64,000 nt of DNA from Levilactobacillus suantsaii (GCF_004115745.1 NZ_QXIL01000009.1:19214-83213); one strand, 5' to 3'. Shown: positions 38,178 through 47,005, counted from the stretch's first letter. Notes: generated by a model not told the origin, from the sequence alone. Numbers and translations: made by a program.

Positions 38178-38705
38178 TCAACTCGCCCCGAGCAATTTCG
38201 TTAATTGGTGCGTCACCAAGTCGGCCGTGACCGGCCGTTGGGGCTGGCATAACAACACGCCTAGTAAAAAGGTCCAGACCGTCTTACTCGCGGCTCGGGC
38301 CTCCCCTTGAGTATCCGTTTGGGTCAACCACAGCGTGATCACTGTGACCAAACTATCCGGCACTGGCCAGGCCCCGGTCACAACAAACGCCACGGCCTGG
38401 GGATGGTCGCGTTGGTACGTCAACAGGTTCGTCACCATCCGGGTGAGCATCGTCGCGGCCACCGGGGAATCGAGGACCCCCTCGCGTAACGTCGCCGCTA
38501 CCTCGTTCAAGATATCGACGCGCAACTGGTGCAACAAACTGGCTTTATTGGGAAAATGGCGATAAATGGCTGCCGGCGTCACATCTAAGAAGCGGGCTAA
38601 CTGACGTAACGACAAATCAGCAACCCCCGCTTCCTCTAATTCTTGGCGGGCTCGTTGGCGAATCGCAGCGGCTAAATTTTGACGATGATAGGGACGCGTT
38701 GTCAT
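38178..38705 (-). CDS. TetR/AcrR family regulator
   Basis: 175-aa regulator. The N-terminal HTH is complete: LSLRQLARFLDVTPAAIYRHFPNKASLLHQL. The C-terminal ligand domain (TetR_C33-like, WPVPDSLV and WTFLLGVLL regions) is divergent, as usual. I chose ATG 38705 (MTTRPYHRQN) with GGGAGG upstream. Its neighbours are the nitroreductase downstream and the divergent CPBP protease gene, both possible targets. Confidence 0.9.
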   Translation of the reverse strand: MTTRPYHRQNLAAAIRQRARQELEEAGVADLSLRQLARFLDVTPAAIYRHFPNKASLLHQLRVDILNEVAATLREGVLDSPVAATMLTRMVTNLLTYQRDHPQAVAFVVTGAWPVPDSLVTVITLWLTQTDTQGEARAASKTVWTFLLGVLLCQPQRPVTADLVTHQLTKLLGAS

Positions 38706-38890
38706 TTTTAGGACCTCCCGGGGACAAACCATGATTGACTGGGCTTTTCAAGTCCAATGTTATCACCGTTTACATTAAATGTTAACACTAGTAACATAGA
38801 AGCTATGCCGTCTTTACACAACTTTTACACGTTAACCGTATCAGAAGACCTACAATGTAGGTGATTATCCATTAGAGAAGAGGAAGGCTT

Positions 38891-39556
38891 ATGGCCAAAA
38901 TGATTTCCAAGCGTCGATTAATGCTGCAATTTTTAGCCTTTTGGATCACTTGGTTAGTGGTCCAGATCTTTTTAAACACACCGATTGAGCATCACTTGGC
39001 CGGCTGGTGGCAAGAACTGGCTCTCGATGCCATCAAACTATTAGTCTGGTTAGGCGGGGGGTGGGTGTTCTTACACCACGCGCAGCCAGGCACCCTAACC
39101 GTGTCTCGGAAAGCCCAATGGCGCCCCGCCTGGCACTTCACGCTGGGTTACTGGGTCTGGGGCGTTCTCGTCATCTACTTAGTCGCCCAGTTCTTGGTCA
39201 TCCATCACGGGTTACACCTGAGTCGTGGCTTTTTACCCCAATACTGGGGCCGCTACTTCTTAGTCGTGGGGATCACGGAAGAGTTCGTCTTTCGGGGCTA
39301 CTTCTTAAACGCCCTGTTGCAACGCACTACGCTGACGAAAGCTAACACCATCCAGGCCATTGCGTTCGCGGCGATGCACATCCCCCGCTACCTGACCACG
39401 ATTCCGCCGATGAGCCCACTGGTCTGGCTGAGTAACCTAGTCTCGGTCGCCCTTTTAGGGGCGCTGTTCGGGTGGTTGTACGCTAAGAGCCACTCACTAT
39501 GGCCAGGGATCATCGTGCACATGACTTGGGATATTTTAGTCACCCTCTTCACCTGA
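38891..39556 (+). CDS. CPBP family intramembrane metalloprotease
   Basis: 221-aa multi-pass membrane protein of the CPBP/Abi (CAAX-protease and bacteriocin-processing) family. Motif 1 EEFVFRGYFL with the catalytic Glu pair, motif 2 FAAMHIPRYL with His, and the third HMTWDIL motif are intact. In LAB such proteins often act in self-immunity or bacteriocin maturation, but no bacteriocin gene is visible here. AGAGGAAGG precedes the ATG. Confidence 0.88.
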   Translation: MAKMISKRRLMLQFLAFWITWLVVQIFLNTPIEHHLAGWWQELALDAIKLLVWLGGGWVFLHHAQPGTLTVSRKAQWRPAWHFTLGYWVWGVLVIYLVAQFLVIHHGLHLSRGFLPQYWGRYFLVVGITEEFVFRGYFLNALLQRTTLTKANTIQAIAFAAMHIPRYLTTIPPMSPLVWLSNLVSVALLGALFGWLYAKSHSLWPGIIVHMTWDILVTLFT

Positions 39557-39571
39557 GTGACATCTTCACTA

Positions 39572-39628
39572 AACTGAAAAGCGGCTGGCAATTCGACGTG
39601 ATATCGAACTGCCAGCCGCTTTTCAGTT
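39572..39628. terminator. Bidirectional terminator between CPBP and Nudix genes
   Basis: 19-bp perfect stem AACTGAAAAGCGGCTGGCA with its complement and a 19-nt loop. It overlaps the last two bases of the Nudix stop codon. Confidence 0.85.
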
Positions 39629-40094
39629 ACCCTTGACTCGTATCGACTTGTAAGGGCCCATCCCACTCGTCACAGACCACGGCCGGCACGTCTCGATGAA
39701 AGACCTTTAACAGGGTCAATAGACTCGCCGCACTGTTGGCCACGGTCAACTCGTTTTCCGCTAACCAATACACCCGGCCCTCGGCACTACTCTGCAGGGT
39801 TCCGGTAAATTGGGTGCCCCGATACAGCAAGCCCAGTTTCCGGCGCCCGTGGTCCTGGTCGAACCACTCGCAAGTCCCACAAAATTCCGCGGTCGTAAGG
39901 TGCAGGCCGGTTTCTTCACGGACTTCACGCAAGGCAGCGTGGAGTCCACTTTCGCCAGCTTCGACGTGGCCGCCGGGAAAACTATGACCCGCTTTCCAGG
40001 GCACGTTGACTTTATCTTCGACCAGAACCTGCTGGGTTTCAGGATTCTGGACCATCACCATGGTCACTAATTCTACTGGTTGGGTACGATCCAT
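39627..40094 (-). CDS. Nudix hydrolase (MutT/8-oxo-dGTP diphosphatase-like)
   Basis: 155-aa Nudix protein with a complete Nudix box, GGHVEAGESGLHAALREVREETGL. The N-terminal strand VELVTMVMVQNPETQQVLVEDK and the WFDQDHGRRKLGLLYRGTQF segment resemble the YtkD/MutX-like LAB group. It hydrolyses a nucleoside diphosphate linked to X; 8-oxo-dGTP is the usual annotation but is unproven. I chose ATG 40094, 9 nt after GAGGAA; a GTG at 40103 abuts the SD. Confidence 0.88.
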   Translation of the reverse strand: MDRTQPVELVTMVMVQNPETQQVLVEDKVNVPWKAGHSFPGGHVEAGESGLHAALREVREETGLHLTTAEFCGTCEWFDQDHGRRKLGLLYRGTQFTGTLQSSAEGRVYWLAENELTVANSAASLLTLLKVFHRDVPAVVCDEWDGPLQVDTSQG

Positions 40095-40164
40095 GGACGT
40101 CACTTCCTCATTATTTCGTTTAGTTTTACTGCTACCAACCCTAAGTATCCAAGGTTATTCGGGG

Positions 40165-40824
40165 CTAGTCATTTTGAAGGTATTTAGCGCGAATATCCTG
40201 GGGAATACGTTTCTCTTTATTATAAAAAACATCATCGTTGGCGGTGATGGCCCGCAACACGCGGGCGGGGTCCCCCACCGCAATCACGTTTTGCGGGATG
40301 TCCTTGGTCACGATACTGCCCGCACCAATAATGGCATTATCTCCAATCGTCACTCCTGGTAAGACGGTGACCCCACTACCGATCCAGACGTTTTCACCAA
40401 TATGGATGGGTTGATTGAACTGGAGCTTAGCCCGCCGTAAGCGCGGGGACGTGGGGTGGGCCGCCGTCGCCAACGTACAACCCGGTCCGATCATCGTGTC
40501 GCTACCAATAAAAATATCCCCGTCGTCGACAAAATTGTTATTAAAATTAATAAAAACATCGTGGCCGACGTGGACGTGCTTTAAGCCGAAATTCGCGTAG
40601 ACGGGCGGCAAGATGGCTAAGCCTTCCCCATAAGTTCCCAGAACTTCTCGTAAAATCGCGTCGCGTTGTTTTAGCCCCGCATCGGTTTCTGGCAACTGGT
40701 TAAACACATTGATCTTTTGTACCAGCTCCCGTTGGTAAGCCAAGAGTTCTGGATCATCACTATTGTAAAGACGCCCCGAATTCGCCATCCGATTAAACGC
40801 GGCCTTCTTTTCCCTAGAAATCAT
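40165..40824 (-). CDS. Sugar O-acetyltransferase (maltose/galactoside acetyltransferase type)
   Basis: 219-aa left-handed beta-helix acetyltransferase. The N-terminal Mac domain is present (RLYNSDDPELLAYQRELVQKINVFNQL). Hexapeptide repeats follow from INFNNNFVDDGDIFIGSDTMIGPGC, with the catalytic His in ATAAHPTSP and the closing WIGSGVTVLPGVTIGDNAIIGAGSIVTKDIPQN. It acetylates sugar 6-OH groups from acetyl-CoA, perhaps in detoxification. I chose ATG 40824 (MISREKKAAF) with AAGGGGG upstream. Confidence 0.9.
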   Translation of the reverse strand: MISREKKAAFNRMANSGRLYNSDDPELLAYQRELVQKINVFNQLPETDAGLKQRDAILREVLGTYGEGLAILPPVYANFGLKHVHVGHDVFINFNNNFVDDGDIFIGSDTMIGPGCTLATAAHPTSPRLRRAKLQFNQPIHIGENVWIGSGVTVLPGVTIGDNAIIGAGSIVTKDIPQNVIAVGDPARVLRAITANDDVFYNKEKRIPQDIRAKYLQND

Positions 40825-40925
40825 CACCTGGTACCCCCTTATTGACGGCCTCACCTAGATACCGCCACCTAAGATTCACGTGACTTGCCCCTCACGCCAC
40901 GCTTAACTTTATTATACCAAAACAA

Positions 40926-40949
40926 AAAGGAGGCTCACGGGCCTCCTTT
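40926..40949 (-). terminator. Terminator of the small membrane protein gene
   Basis: 9-bp stem AAAGGAGGC/GCCTCCTTT, loop of 6, T run on the minus strand. Confidence 0.8.
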
Positions 40950-40958
40950 ATTTTGTCG

Positions 40959-41144
40959 CTAAGCTTGACGCTGTTTAGTTTTGTATTTTGTGAGTAAAGC
41001 TTCCCCGCCGTAGCACAGAATAGCCAGTGCTGCGAAGCCGATCGGAAAACCGACTGCCCATAATAGGGACTTCATCAGTACCAAGCTTAATAAGCCAACT
41101 GCTAACACCACCAGGATGATCAATGCAATCGCATCTTTTGTCAT
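40959..41144 (-). CDS. Small membrane protein
   Basis: 61-aa protein with two hydrophobic segments (IALIILVVLAVGLLSLVLM and LLWAVGFPIGFAALAILCYG) and a basic C-terminus (KYKTKQRQA). AGGGGGAA precedes ATG 41144, and a terminator follows. No recognised family or motif. A real small gene by its signals; function unknown. Confidence 0.7.
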   Translation of the reverse strand: MTKDAIALIILVVLAVGLLSLVLMKSLLWAVGFPIGFAALAILCYGGEALLTKYKTKQRQA

Positions 41145-41358
41145 GTCAATTCCCCCTAAATTCCCCGAAATAATTGTGGCCCCAACCACGTTTCCAGGAT
41201 AGCAATATCAAGGGGGAGTTGCAAACCTTTTCGTCGAACCTTACCTAAACTTAACCTCCGCGACGCTTTTGACCTGGTCAATTGACAAACTAAGTCGGCT
41301 GACTGGCCGGCCAAGGCGCCTGTGGAAAGACACCTTGGCTTGATTTTCAACCAGTCCC

Positions 41359-41766
41359 TTACATCTGGAATTGGTCGAAAATCGTTGCACCTAACAGAAT
41401 CAAATTCGCGGGTGTGTTTAATCGTCGTAACACTTGCGGCGTCAGCGACACCGTTACCCGTCCGGAATGGTCGTCGATCTCTTGACCCCGAAAGAAGTCG
41501 CCCACACTAATCGAATGGGCTAGTTGAAACTTAAAGGTTACCTTGGATAAGGGTAACAAGAAGTCGTTCCAAAAGTCGCGGGGAGTGGCCGGCGTCTGCG
41601 CCACTAAAAGCTGGCGAATCTTTTGCCATGACAGGGTGATCTCACCACTCTGCTGTGTAAACCCGATTTTTAACAGCGCCCAGAGAAACCGGCGTTGGGC
41701 CGAATTAAGGGCTGGTGCCTTAACCTCGATTAAGACCCAGCTATCGGCCTCCTGCTTGCTTACCAT
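41359..41766 (-). CDS. Hypothetical protein downstream of amtB
   Basis: 135-aa soluble protein (MVSKQEADSWVLIEVKAPALNS...). It has a helical middle (AQRRFLWALLKIGF), a segment SWQKIRQLLVAQTPATPRDFWNDFLLPL resembling a winged-helix layout, and a beta-rich end. I do not recognise it. A GAGGGGGAG SD precedes the ATG. It starts 26 bp after the amtB stop and is probably co-transcribed, the place where glnK is found in many bacteria; it does not look like a P-II protein. Confidence 0.65.
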   Translation of the reverse strand: MVSKQEADSWVLIEVKAPALNSAQRRFLWALLKIGFTQQSGEITLSWQKIRQLLVAQTPATPRDFWNDFLLPLSKVTFKFQLAHSISVGDFFRGQEIDDHSGRVTVSLTPQVLRRLNTPANLILLGATIFDQFQM

Positions 41767-41792
41767 GACGGACTCCCCCTCAGTTCTTATGC

Positions 41793-43148
41793 CTAATCTT
41801 TATGCTTACCAGTTAGCCATTGTGCTTCGTCACTGACTGGTGCGTGGAGTTGCTCTAACTGACCCTTGAATTCTGGGGCGTACTTTTCCTGGTCGGCGGT
41901 AAAGGCACCCAATTTTGCGTTCAAGCCCACCGTGTAGTCGGCCCGTTCGCCGTGTTCGCCTTCATCCAAGCCTAAGCGTTCCTCGACCGCGTTAACCCGC
42001 ATAGGGAAGACCGCTTTGAGGCCCCAAATCAAGAGGCTGCCCATCGCGGCAACGAAGATGATCGTAAAGCCGGTCGCTAAGGTTTGGACGCCCAGCAAAT
42101 GCCAGCCGCCACCGTACGCCAGCCCATTGGTCACCACGGCTGCATTGACGGACTTGGTCGCAAAGACCCCCGTCAAGAGACTGCCGACGATGCCACTGAC
42201 CCCGTGGCACCCGAAGGCATCCAAGGTGTCATCGACGCCCAACCGTGGCTTGAGTAACGTGATGAACGCGTAACTAGTCAACGTCGCACAAGCGCCAATC
42301 GCAACGGAGCCTAGGACCGTGACGTAGCCAGCTGCCGGCGTGATGCCGACCAGTCCACACAGGGTTCCCGTGCAGACGCCGACCAGCGTCGGTTTCCCAG
42401 TTGTCCAGAGGTCTAAGCCCATCCAAACCACCATCGCCGTGGCAGTCGCCACCGTACTGGTGATGGCCGCTTGCATGGCCACGCTGTTAACGGCTAAAGC
42501 ACTCCCGGCATTAAAACCGTACCAGCCGATCCACAGAATCGCCGTGCCCAGTAAGACCCACGGTAGGTTGTAATGGTCGTTTTTCTTGGCGGCAGTCAAC
42601 CGCGGGCCTAACCACAGTGAAAGTACTAAGGCCGTGACCCCCGCATTGATGTGCACCACGGTGCCCCCGGCAAAGTCCAGCACACCGAGCCGCGCCAACC
42701 ACCCGGCCGGGCTCCAAACCAAGTGGACCATCGGGTAGTAGATGAAGATGGACCAAGCAATCAGAAACACCAGTAAAAATTTAAAGCGGATGCGCCCCAC
42801 GATTGCCCCAACGAACAAGGCCGGAGTGATGATGGCAAACATCATCTGGAACAACGAATAATCCCCGACCGGAATCTTAGTCGCGGTCAACCCAGCCAAG
42901 TTCACCCCAGCCATGAAGACGTGTTTTAAGTTCCCAATGACCCCCAAAATGTTCCCCAAAAGCGCCAGTGTATAACCTACGGCCACCCAAAGTACGATGG
43001 CGACCCCGGTCATGATAAAGACCGACAACATGGTATTGACGACGTTCTTCTCCGTGACCAATCCCCCGTAAAAAAACGCTAGCCCGGGAGTCATAAATAG
43101 GACCAAGATACTTGCGATCAACACAAACGCTGTATTTGCTAAATTCAT
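41793..43148 (-). CDS. amtB: Ammonium transporter
   Basis: 451-aa Amt family channel with about eleven membrane segments. It has the N-terminal ALFVLIASILVLFMTPGLAFFYGG type start, DFAGGTVVHINAG (signature), WYGFNAGSA with the conserved Asn, and the twin pore-His region in DAFGCHGVSGIVG. The C-terminal cytosolic tail is long (from EERLGLDEGEHGE) and ends in KHKD. AGAGGG precedes the ATG. No glnK neighbour is recognised; the next gene is the unknown 135-aa protein. Confidence 0.93.
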   Translation of the reverse strand: MNLANTAFVLIASILVLFMTPGLAFFYGGLVTEKNVVNTMLSVFIMTGVAIVLWVAVGYTLALLGNILGVIGNLKHVFMAGVNLAGLTATKIPVGDYSLFQMMFAIITPALFVGAIVGRIRFKFLLVFLIAWSIFIYYPMVHLVWSPAGWLARLGVLDFAGGTVVHINAGVTALVLSLWLGPRLTAAKKNDHYNLPWVLLGTAILWIGWYGFNAGSALAVNSVAMQAAITSTVATATAMVVWMGLDLWTTGKPTLVGVCTGTLCGLVGITPAAGYVTVLGSVAIGACATLTSYAFITLLKPRLGVDDTLDAFGCHGVSGIVGSLLTGVFATKSVNAAVVTNGLAYGGGWHLLGVQTLATGFTIIFVAAMGSLLIWGLKAVFPMRVNAVEERLGLDEGEHGERADYTVGLNAKLGAFTADQEKYAPEFKGQLEQLHAPVSDEAQWLTGKHKD

Positions 43149-43333
43149 CAGCCACGCCCTCTTTTTTCTTTATGTTATAAGTTCTAACACAAGTTTTAGC
43201 TTTTGTCAGGCTTTTTAGGGTAATTTCGGCTTAATTTAGCAATTCATTGGTTAAACCCGGTCATTTTCGGCGGTTAAAGTCATTGTCATTACCATATATG
43301 TTAATTTTTATTACATTCAAGACTTCTTACAGG

Positions 43334-43561
43334 TCAATGCGATTCCCAACAGGCTTGTTGGTAACGTTCCTCATAAATCGCCACCACGCTGCGAGCCGCA
43401 CAAAACCGTTCGGCTTGGGCCAGTGTTAGGCTGGCGACCGGCAATTTCCGGTCCCGTAATTGTTTGATCACGGGACTTGGCAATCCCGTCAGTCGGCTCA
43501 ACTCCACGTTCAGTAACGAACTGGCCAAAATAAAATGAATATCCCCATAGACTCCCGTCAT
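43334..43561 (-). CDS. Small protein, paralogue of the one at 46264-46485
   Basis: 75 aa. The core VIKQLRDRKLPVASLTLAQAERFCAA looks like a short helix-turn-helix. It matches NNLLWHNLPVGQLTLAQAERLAAYW in the second copy 2.7 kb away, so the two are paralogues. I chose ATG 43561 (MTGVYGDIHF) with GGGGGAAG upstream. It lies 61 bp downstream of a 35-aa open frame on the same strand. A DNA-binding or phage-derived regulatory role is possible but unproven. Confidence 0.65.
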   Translation of the reverse strand: MTGVYGDIHFILASSLLNVELSRLTGLPSPVIKQLRDRKLPVASLTLAQAERFCAARSVVAIYEERYQQACWESH

Positions 43562-43622
43562 TGTTGCTTCCCCCATAGTTCAAAGTTAGTGTGTCGGTGC
43601 TGCGTGCGTCGTGGCGGACTGG

Positions 43623-43730
43623 TCAGTCCCGCGCGGGTGCCAGTTGGACCATTTGGAGCAACTGATCGACCATTGGATACGGTGCCAAATCATTGAGCAT
43701 TAGCTGGTTATAACTGTAAATCGTCATCAT
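43623..43730 (-). CDS. Possible 35-aa microprotein
   Basis: Frame MMTIYSYNQLMLNDLAPYPM... ending APARD, with AAGGAG 10 nt upstream of the first ATG (13 nt from the second). Helical by eye with hydrophobic spacing (MVDQLLQMVQL). It precedes the 75-aa protein gene on the same strand, suggesting a small operon. No family recognised. Confidence 0.4.
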   Translation of the reverse strand: MMTIYSYNQLMLNDLAPYPMVDQLLQMVQLAPARD

Positions 43731-43870
43731 CCGTTTGGATCTCCTTGGATTATAAGATTTTTTATTATTACGGGTCGCCATTTTTCTTTGGCGCCCCTAA
43801 TTCAGTTTACCAGATTCTGCCGGAAGGTAAAGTCACCGACTCAATTTCGCGTCACCAATATCCCAACACA

Positions 43871-43922
43871 AATAACCCAAGACTCACGACCGGTCTGCAC
43901 CAATCATGAATCTTGGGTTATT
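43871..43922 (-). terminator. Terminator downstream of the HIT gene
   Basis: 12-bp stem AATAACCCAAGA with its complement around a 28-nt loop, just past the HIT gene stop. Confidence 0.7.
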
Positions 43923-43935
43923 CTACTCACTTCAC

Positions 43936-44358
43936 TTAACCAACGGCTAACCCTGGCCCCGAAACGAGACCGTTAGTTAACGTTGCCGCCGAACCGGATG
44001 GGGAATCAAATTGCGCATCCCCCCCACGCGGGTCCTTCACGTCACCCGTGTAGCGTGGAATCAGGTGGATATGAGCGTGCATCACACTCTGGCCACCCGC
44101 AGGATTGACGTTGACCCCGACGTTGTAACCGGCCGGATGGTACTGCTGGTCCAAAAATGCTTTCGCTCGAAACAAGAGGGCGTCCATCGCCTGCCGCGTC
44201 ACTTGGGGCACATCGAAGTAGGTCGCGTAATGGTCTTTAGGGACGACCAACAGGTGGCCTAAGCGCACCGGATGCAGGTCCCAAAAGGCCTTCGCCAAGT
44301 CATTTTCCATAATAATATCGTTTTTTTGGCAAAACACACAGTCAGTTAGTTGAGCCAT
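43936..44358 (-). CDS. HIT family hydrolase
   Basis: 140-aa histidine-triad protein. It has the N-terminal zinc-type CVFC pair, IIMENDLAKAFWDLHPVRLGHLLVVPKDHYATYF and the triad HAHIHLIPRY. The family hydrolyses nucleoside phosphoramidates and AMP-lysine-type adducts. It starts 3 bp after the RNA methyltransferase gene stop, so it is in the same operon. Confidence 0.92.
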   Translation of the reverse strand: MAQLTDCVFCQKNDIIMENDLAKAFWDLHPVRLGHLLVVPKDHYATYFDVPQVTRQAMDALLFRAKAFLDQQYHPAGYNVGVNVNPAGGQSVMHAHIHLIPRYTGDVKDPRGGDAQFDSPSGSAATLTNGLVSGPGLAVG

Positions 44359-44361
44359 CGG

Positions 44362-45507
44362 CTACGCCTTCTTAGTACGGGGCCGCCGTTGAGCCCAGAA
44401 CTGGAAGTAATCCGTCCGCAACGCCCCGTTGTAGAGCTTGCGTTTCTTAGTGGCCTTTTGGCCGTAGAAATGTTCGAACTCGAGGTCAGCCGTCAAGATG
44501 TACTTCGACCAGTCCGTGAGTGGCTTAAAGACTTGACCCATTTGCTTATAAAGTTCCCGGACGCCGGCTTGGTCACTCAACCGTTCCCCGTAAGGCGGGT
44601 TAGCGACGATGACTCCGTGGTGTAAGTCCGTCTGGAAATCCTGGACAGCCAGTTGTTTGAACTCGATATCTTGGGCCAAACCAGCTTCCACGGCGTTCTT
44701 CTTGGCGATAGCTACCATATTTTCATCGATGTCGCTCCCAAAGATTTGCAGTGGTGTGGTGTAATCAGCCTGGTCATCGGCTTCTGCTCGCACTTGCTGG
44801 CTCAAGGCGTTGGGGATCCAATCCCATTTTTCACACAAGAAGTCCCGGTTATAACCCGGTGCCAAGTTCCGGCCAATCATTGCCGCTTCGATAGGAATGG
44901 TCCCGGACCCACATACAGGGTCCACGAACGGCATGTCGGGGTGCCAACTGGTCAGGGCAATCAAAGCCGCCGCCATGTTTTCCTTGATGGGCGCGCCCCC
45001 CTTACCGACCCGGTAACCGCGTTTGAATAGACTCGGTCCGGTGGTGTCCAGTGTGAGCATCACGTGATTTTTATTGATGATGACTTCTAGTGGGTACGTG
45101 GCCCCGGTTTCAGGCAAGCGCGTCCGCCGGTGATAGACCGCCGCCATCTTAGTGGCGACCGCCTTTTTCACGATGGCTTGTGCATCCGGTACACTGTGTA
45201 ATTGCGATTTTTGCGAACGCCCTTCGACCGGAAAAGCGGCGTCCATGGGTAAGTAACGATCCCAAGCCACGGCCTTCGTCGCTTCGAACAACTCGTCAAA
45301 GGTGACCGCGTGAAATTCGGCCACGATGATCCGAATCCGGTCGGCCGTTCGTAGCCATAAATTAGTTTTTAAAATATCTTCGATGGTGCCATCAAACCGC
45401 ACCCGGCCGTTTTCGACCTGGGTCTCGTAACCCAGGTCACGTAATTCGCGACCAGCCAAGGCTTCGACCCCGGCCGCCGTTGCGGCGTATAAATGAAATT
45501 TTTCCAT
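44362..45507 (-). CDS. Class I SAM-dependent RNA methyltransferase (THUMP-UPF0020, RlmL/YpsC type)
   Basis: 381-aa predicted 23S rRNA N2-guanine methyltransferase. The N-terminal ferredoxin-like/THUMP region runs to about residue 165. The methyltransferase domain has VDPVCGSGTIPIEAA (SAM motif I), GSDIDENMVAIAKKN and the catalytic NPPYGER. It is the shorter Firmicutes form lacking the second RlmK domain of E. coli RlmKL. CAGGAGG precedes the ATG. It sits in the conserved gpsB-rnpB-ypsC neighbourhood. Confidence 0.9.
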   Translation of the reverse strand: MEKFHLYAATAAGVEALAGRELRDLGYETQVENGRVRFDGTIEDILKTNLWLRTADRIRIIVAEFHAVTFDELFEATKAVAWDRYLPMDAAFPVEGRSQKSQLHSVPDAQAIVKKAVATKMAAVYHRRTRLPETGATYPLEVIINKNHVMLTLDTTGPSLFKRGYRVGKGGAPIKENMAAALIALTSWHPDMPFVDPVCGSGTIPIEAAMIGRNLAPGYNRDFLCEKWDWIPNALSQQVRAEADDQADYTTPLQIFGSDIDENMVAIAKKNAVEAGLAQDIEFKQLAVQDFQTDLHHGVIVANPPYGERLSDQAGVRELYKQMGQVFKPLTDWSKYILTADLEFEHFYGQKATKKRKLYNGALRTDYFQFWAQRRPRTKKA

Positions 45508-45712
45508 AATGTCCTCCTGTTGGGACCTTCCTCATTGGTTGGACGTTCTACCATCCAACCAGGCCTTAACTGTTGGCCATTTAGAGGAGGCTCATGAACA
45601 TGATATCATTGAACGCCGCCCCTGACTACTGTTCTTAGGGATTTTGCCGGGGAACGACAGCAAAAAAGAGCGGACCACCTGGCCCACCCTGCTAATTAAG
45701 CGTCGTTATGAC

Positions 45713-46009
45713 TTAAGAATAAACGTGTTCGTGGTCGCTGGGGGCCACCCGAAAGGCCGCTAAGTCCACGGTCACCAGGTGTAAAATCGCTTGGTGCGGG
45801 AGATTTAATTGCGTCGTTGGTGTGAGCGTCGGTAACGTCTCCAACCGTGCGAGTGTCTTGCCTAAAATATCATGCGCCATAATCAGTGCTTGCGGGGCAC
45901 TCGTGCCTCGAATCCAGGTGTCATCGTTAATATCGGGAATCTCGACGTTGTATTCCCCGTTATCCGGGTGCAGAATAACAGGATACGTGACCAGTTGTGC
46001 TTGCATCAT
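45713..46009 (-). CDS. HicB-like antitoxin-family protein, solitary
   Basis: 98-aa protein with the HicB fold: YPVILHPDNGEYNVEIPDINDD, then GTSAPQALIMAHDILGKTLARLE. HicB antitoxins normally neutralise the mRNA-cleaving toxin HicA, but no HicA (short, GSHHKF-type motif) is seen within several hundred bases on either side. AAGGAGG lies 5 nt from the first ATG and 8 from the next, so either start is usable. Orphan HicB-like proteins are frequent in LAB; role unknown. Confidence 0.75.
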   Translation of the reverse strand: MMQAQLVTYPVILHPDNGEYNVEIPDINDDTWIRGTSAPQALIMAHDILGKTLARLETLPTLTPTTQLNLPHQAILHLVTVDLAAFRVAPSDHEHVYS

Positions 46010-46263
46010 TTTAGCCTCCTTGGACTAAGTTAATCATCTGAGCACACAAAACGATCCACCCAGTCTCACGTTTGCGGGTGGGTCACCCTTGTTCTAAAAC
46101 CAGTGACGGTCGCCGCATCAAACCGATCGTTACATCCCCTAGCGGCCACACGTTAAGCTTATTCTACCACAAGTAAACGTTTTCACAAATAGCCAGGATC
46201 GGTTAGGATCGAACCAGTCCAAATAGCCAAGCTTCCCGGTCGCTTGGCTAATTCTGAATCAGG

Positions 46264-46485
46264 TTATGGTTTTATCTGTCGCGGTATGTTGGCTTGAACA
46301 ACGGTCATCCGGTCCCAATAAGCCGCCAACCGTTCGGCTTGTGCCAAGGTCAATTGCCCCACCGGTAAGTTGTGCCATAATAAATTGTTGATCAAGGCCA
46401 CCGGTATTTGGGTCGCAGCTGCCAATTGATACGGATCTTGGCCCGCCACAGCTAAGACCCGGGTTACCTTTTCACGAGTTTTCAT
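46264..46485 (-). CDS. Small protein, paralogue of the one at 43334-43561
   Basis: 73 aa. The N-terminal part TREKVTRVLAVAGQDPYQLAAATQIPVALINNLL resembles an XRE-like HTH half. The C-terminal LPVGQLTLAQAERLAAYW is shared with the other copy. I chose ATG 46485, 2-3 nt after GTGGGGAGA. Located between rnpB and hicB-like on the same strand. Possibly a minimal DNA-binding protein; function unknown. Confidence 0.65.
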   Translation of the reverse strand: MKTREKVTRVLAVAGQDPYQLAAATQIPVALINNLLWHNLPVGQLTLAQAERLAAYWDRMTVVQANIPRQIKP

Positions 46486-46565
46486 TTCTCCCCACACTCC
46501 TTATGTTCCTATAAGGTAGCATAGGTTACCCACTAAGGTATAGCCCAATTCAAAAAAAGGGTAAA

Positions 46566-46592
46566 AAAAAGGATGGAAGCAAGCTTCCATCC
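46566..46592 (-). terminator. Terminator of rnpB
   Basis: Minus strand: GGATGGAAGC/GCTTCCATCC stem with a very short loop and an eight-T run. Confidence 0.92.
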
Positions 46593-46599
46593 ACCTGAT

Positions 46600-46991
46600 A
46601 ACGTGCAAATCCCTGTAAGCCATGTTTTGTACTCTACGCTAACTCAGGCAGCTAACGCACAGCGGTAATCATCTATCTCAAGCATCTCTGCTTGCCCCAC
46701 GCATCGTTCAATTCCTGACGTGAAGCTCCCCTACCAAAGTTTGGGTTTCCCGCTCGAGGGGTTTACCGCGTTCCACCGCCTAGGTTTCCCTAGACGTATC
46801 GTCACTGTGGCACTTTTCAGGGGTACTCAGACATAGCCGAAGCCTTAGTCGTTTTCCCCCGCCGTAACGTGATTGCTCACGTCCGCCGGCTTATTTTTTC
46901 ACCGACCACGAACACTACAGGCATCGCAGCCTGTGCGAGAATGGACTTTCCTCAGCCGACTTAAGCCGGCCGCAATTACCCAGGATTTACA
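46600..46991 (-). ncRNA. rnpB: RNase P RNA (B type)
   Basis: Catalytic RNA that matures tRNA 5' ends. Diagnostic segments on the minus strand appear in order: GAGGAAAGTCCAT, CTGTAGTGTTCGTG, CTGAGTACCCCTGAAA, AGTGCCACAGTGACG, GTGGAACGCGGTAAACCCC, GAGCGGGAAACCCAAA, TAGATGATTACCGC and ACAAAACATGGCTTACAG. Ends are set by the P1 pairing GTGTAAATCC with GGATTTGCAC. A TATAAT -10 lies at 46997-47002, inside the end of the gpsB intergenic space. Ends accurate to a few bases. Confidence 0.97.
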
Positions 46992-47005
46992 CAGTTATTA
47001 TAATT

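Noticed and set aside
41766..41793. The 135-aa protein after amtB as a P-II (GlnK) regulator
   Set aside because: It lacks the T-loop and P-II signatures and is not of P-II composition.
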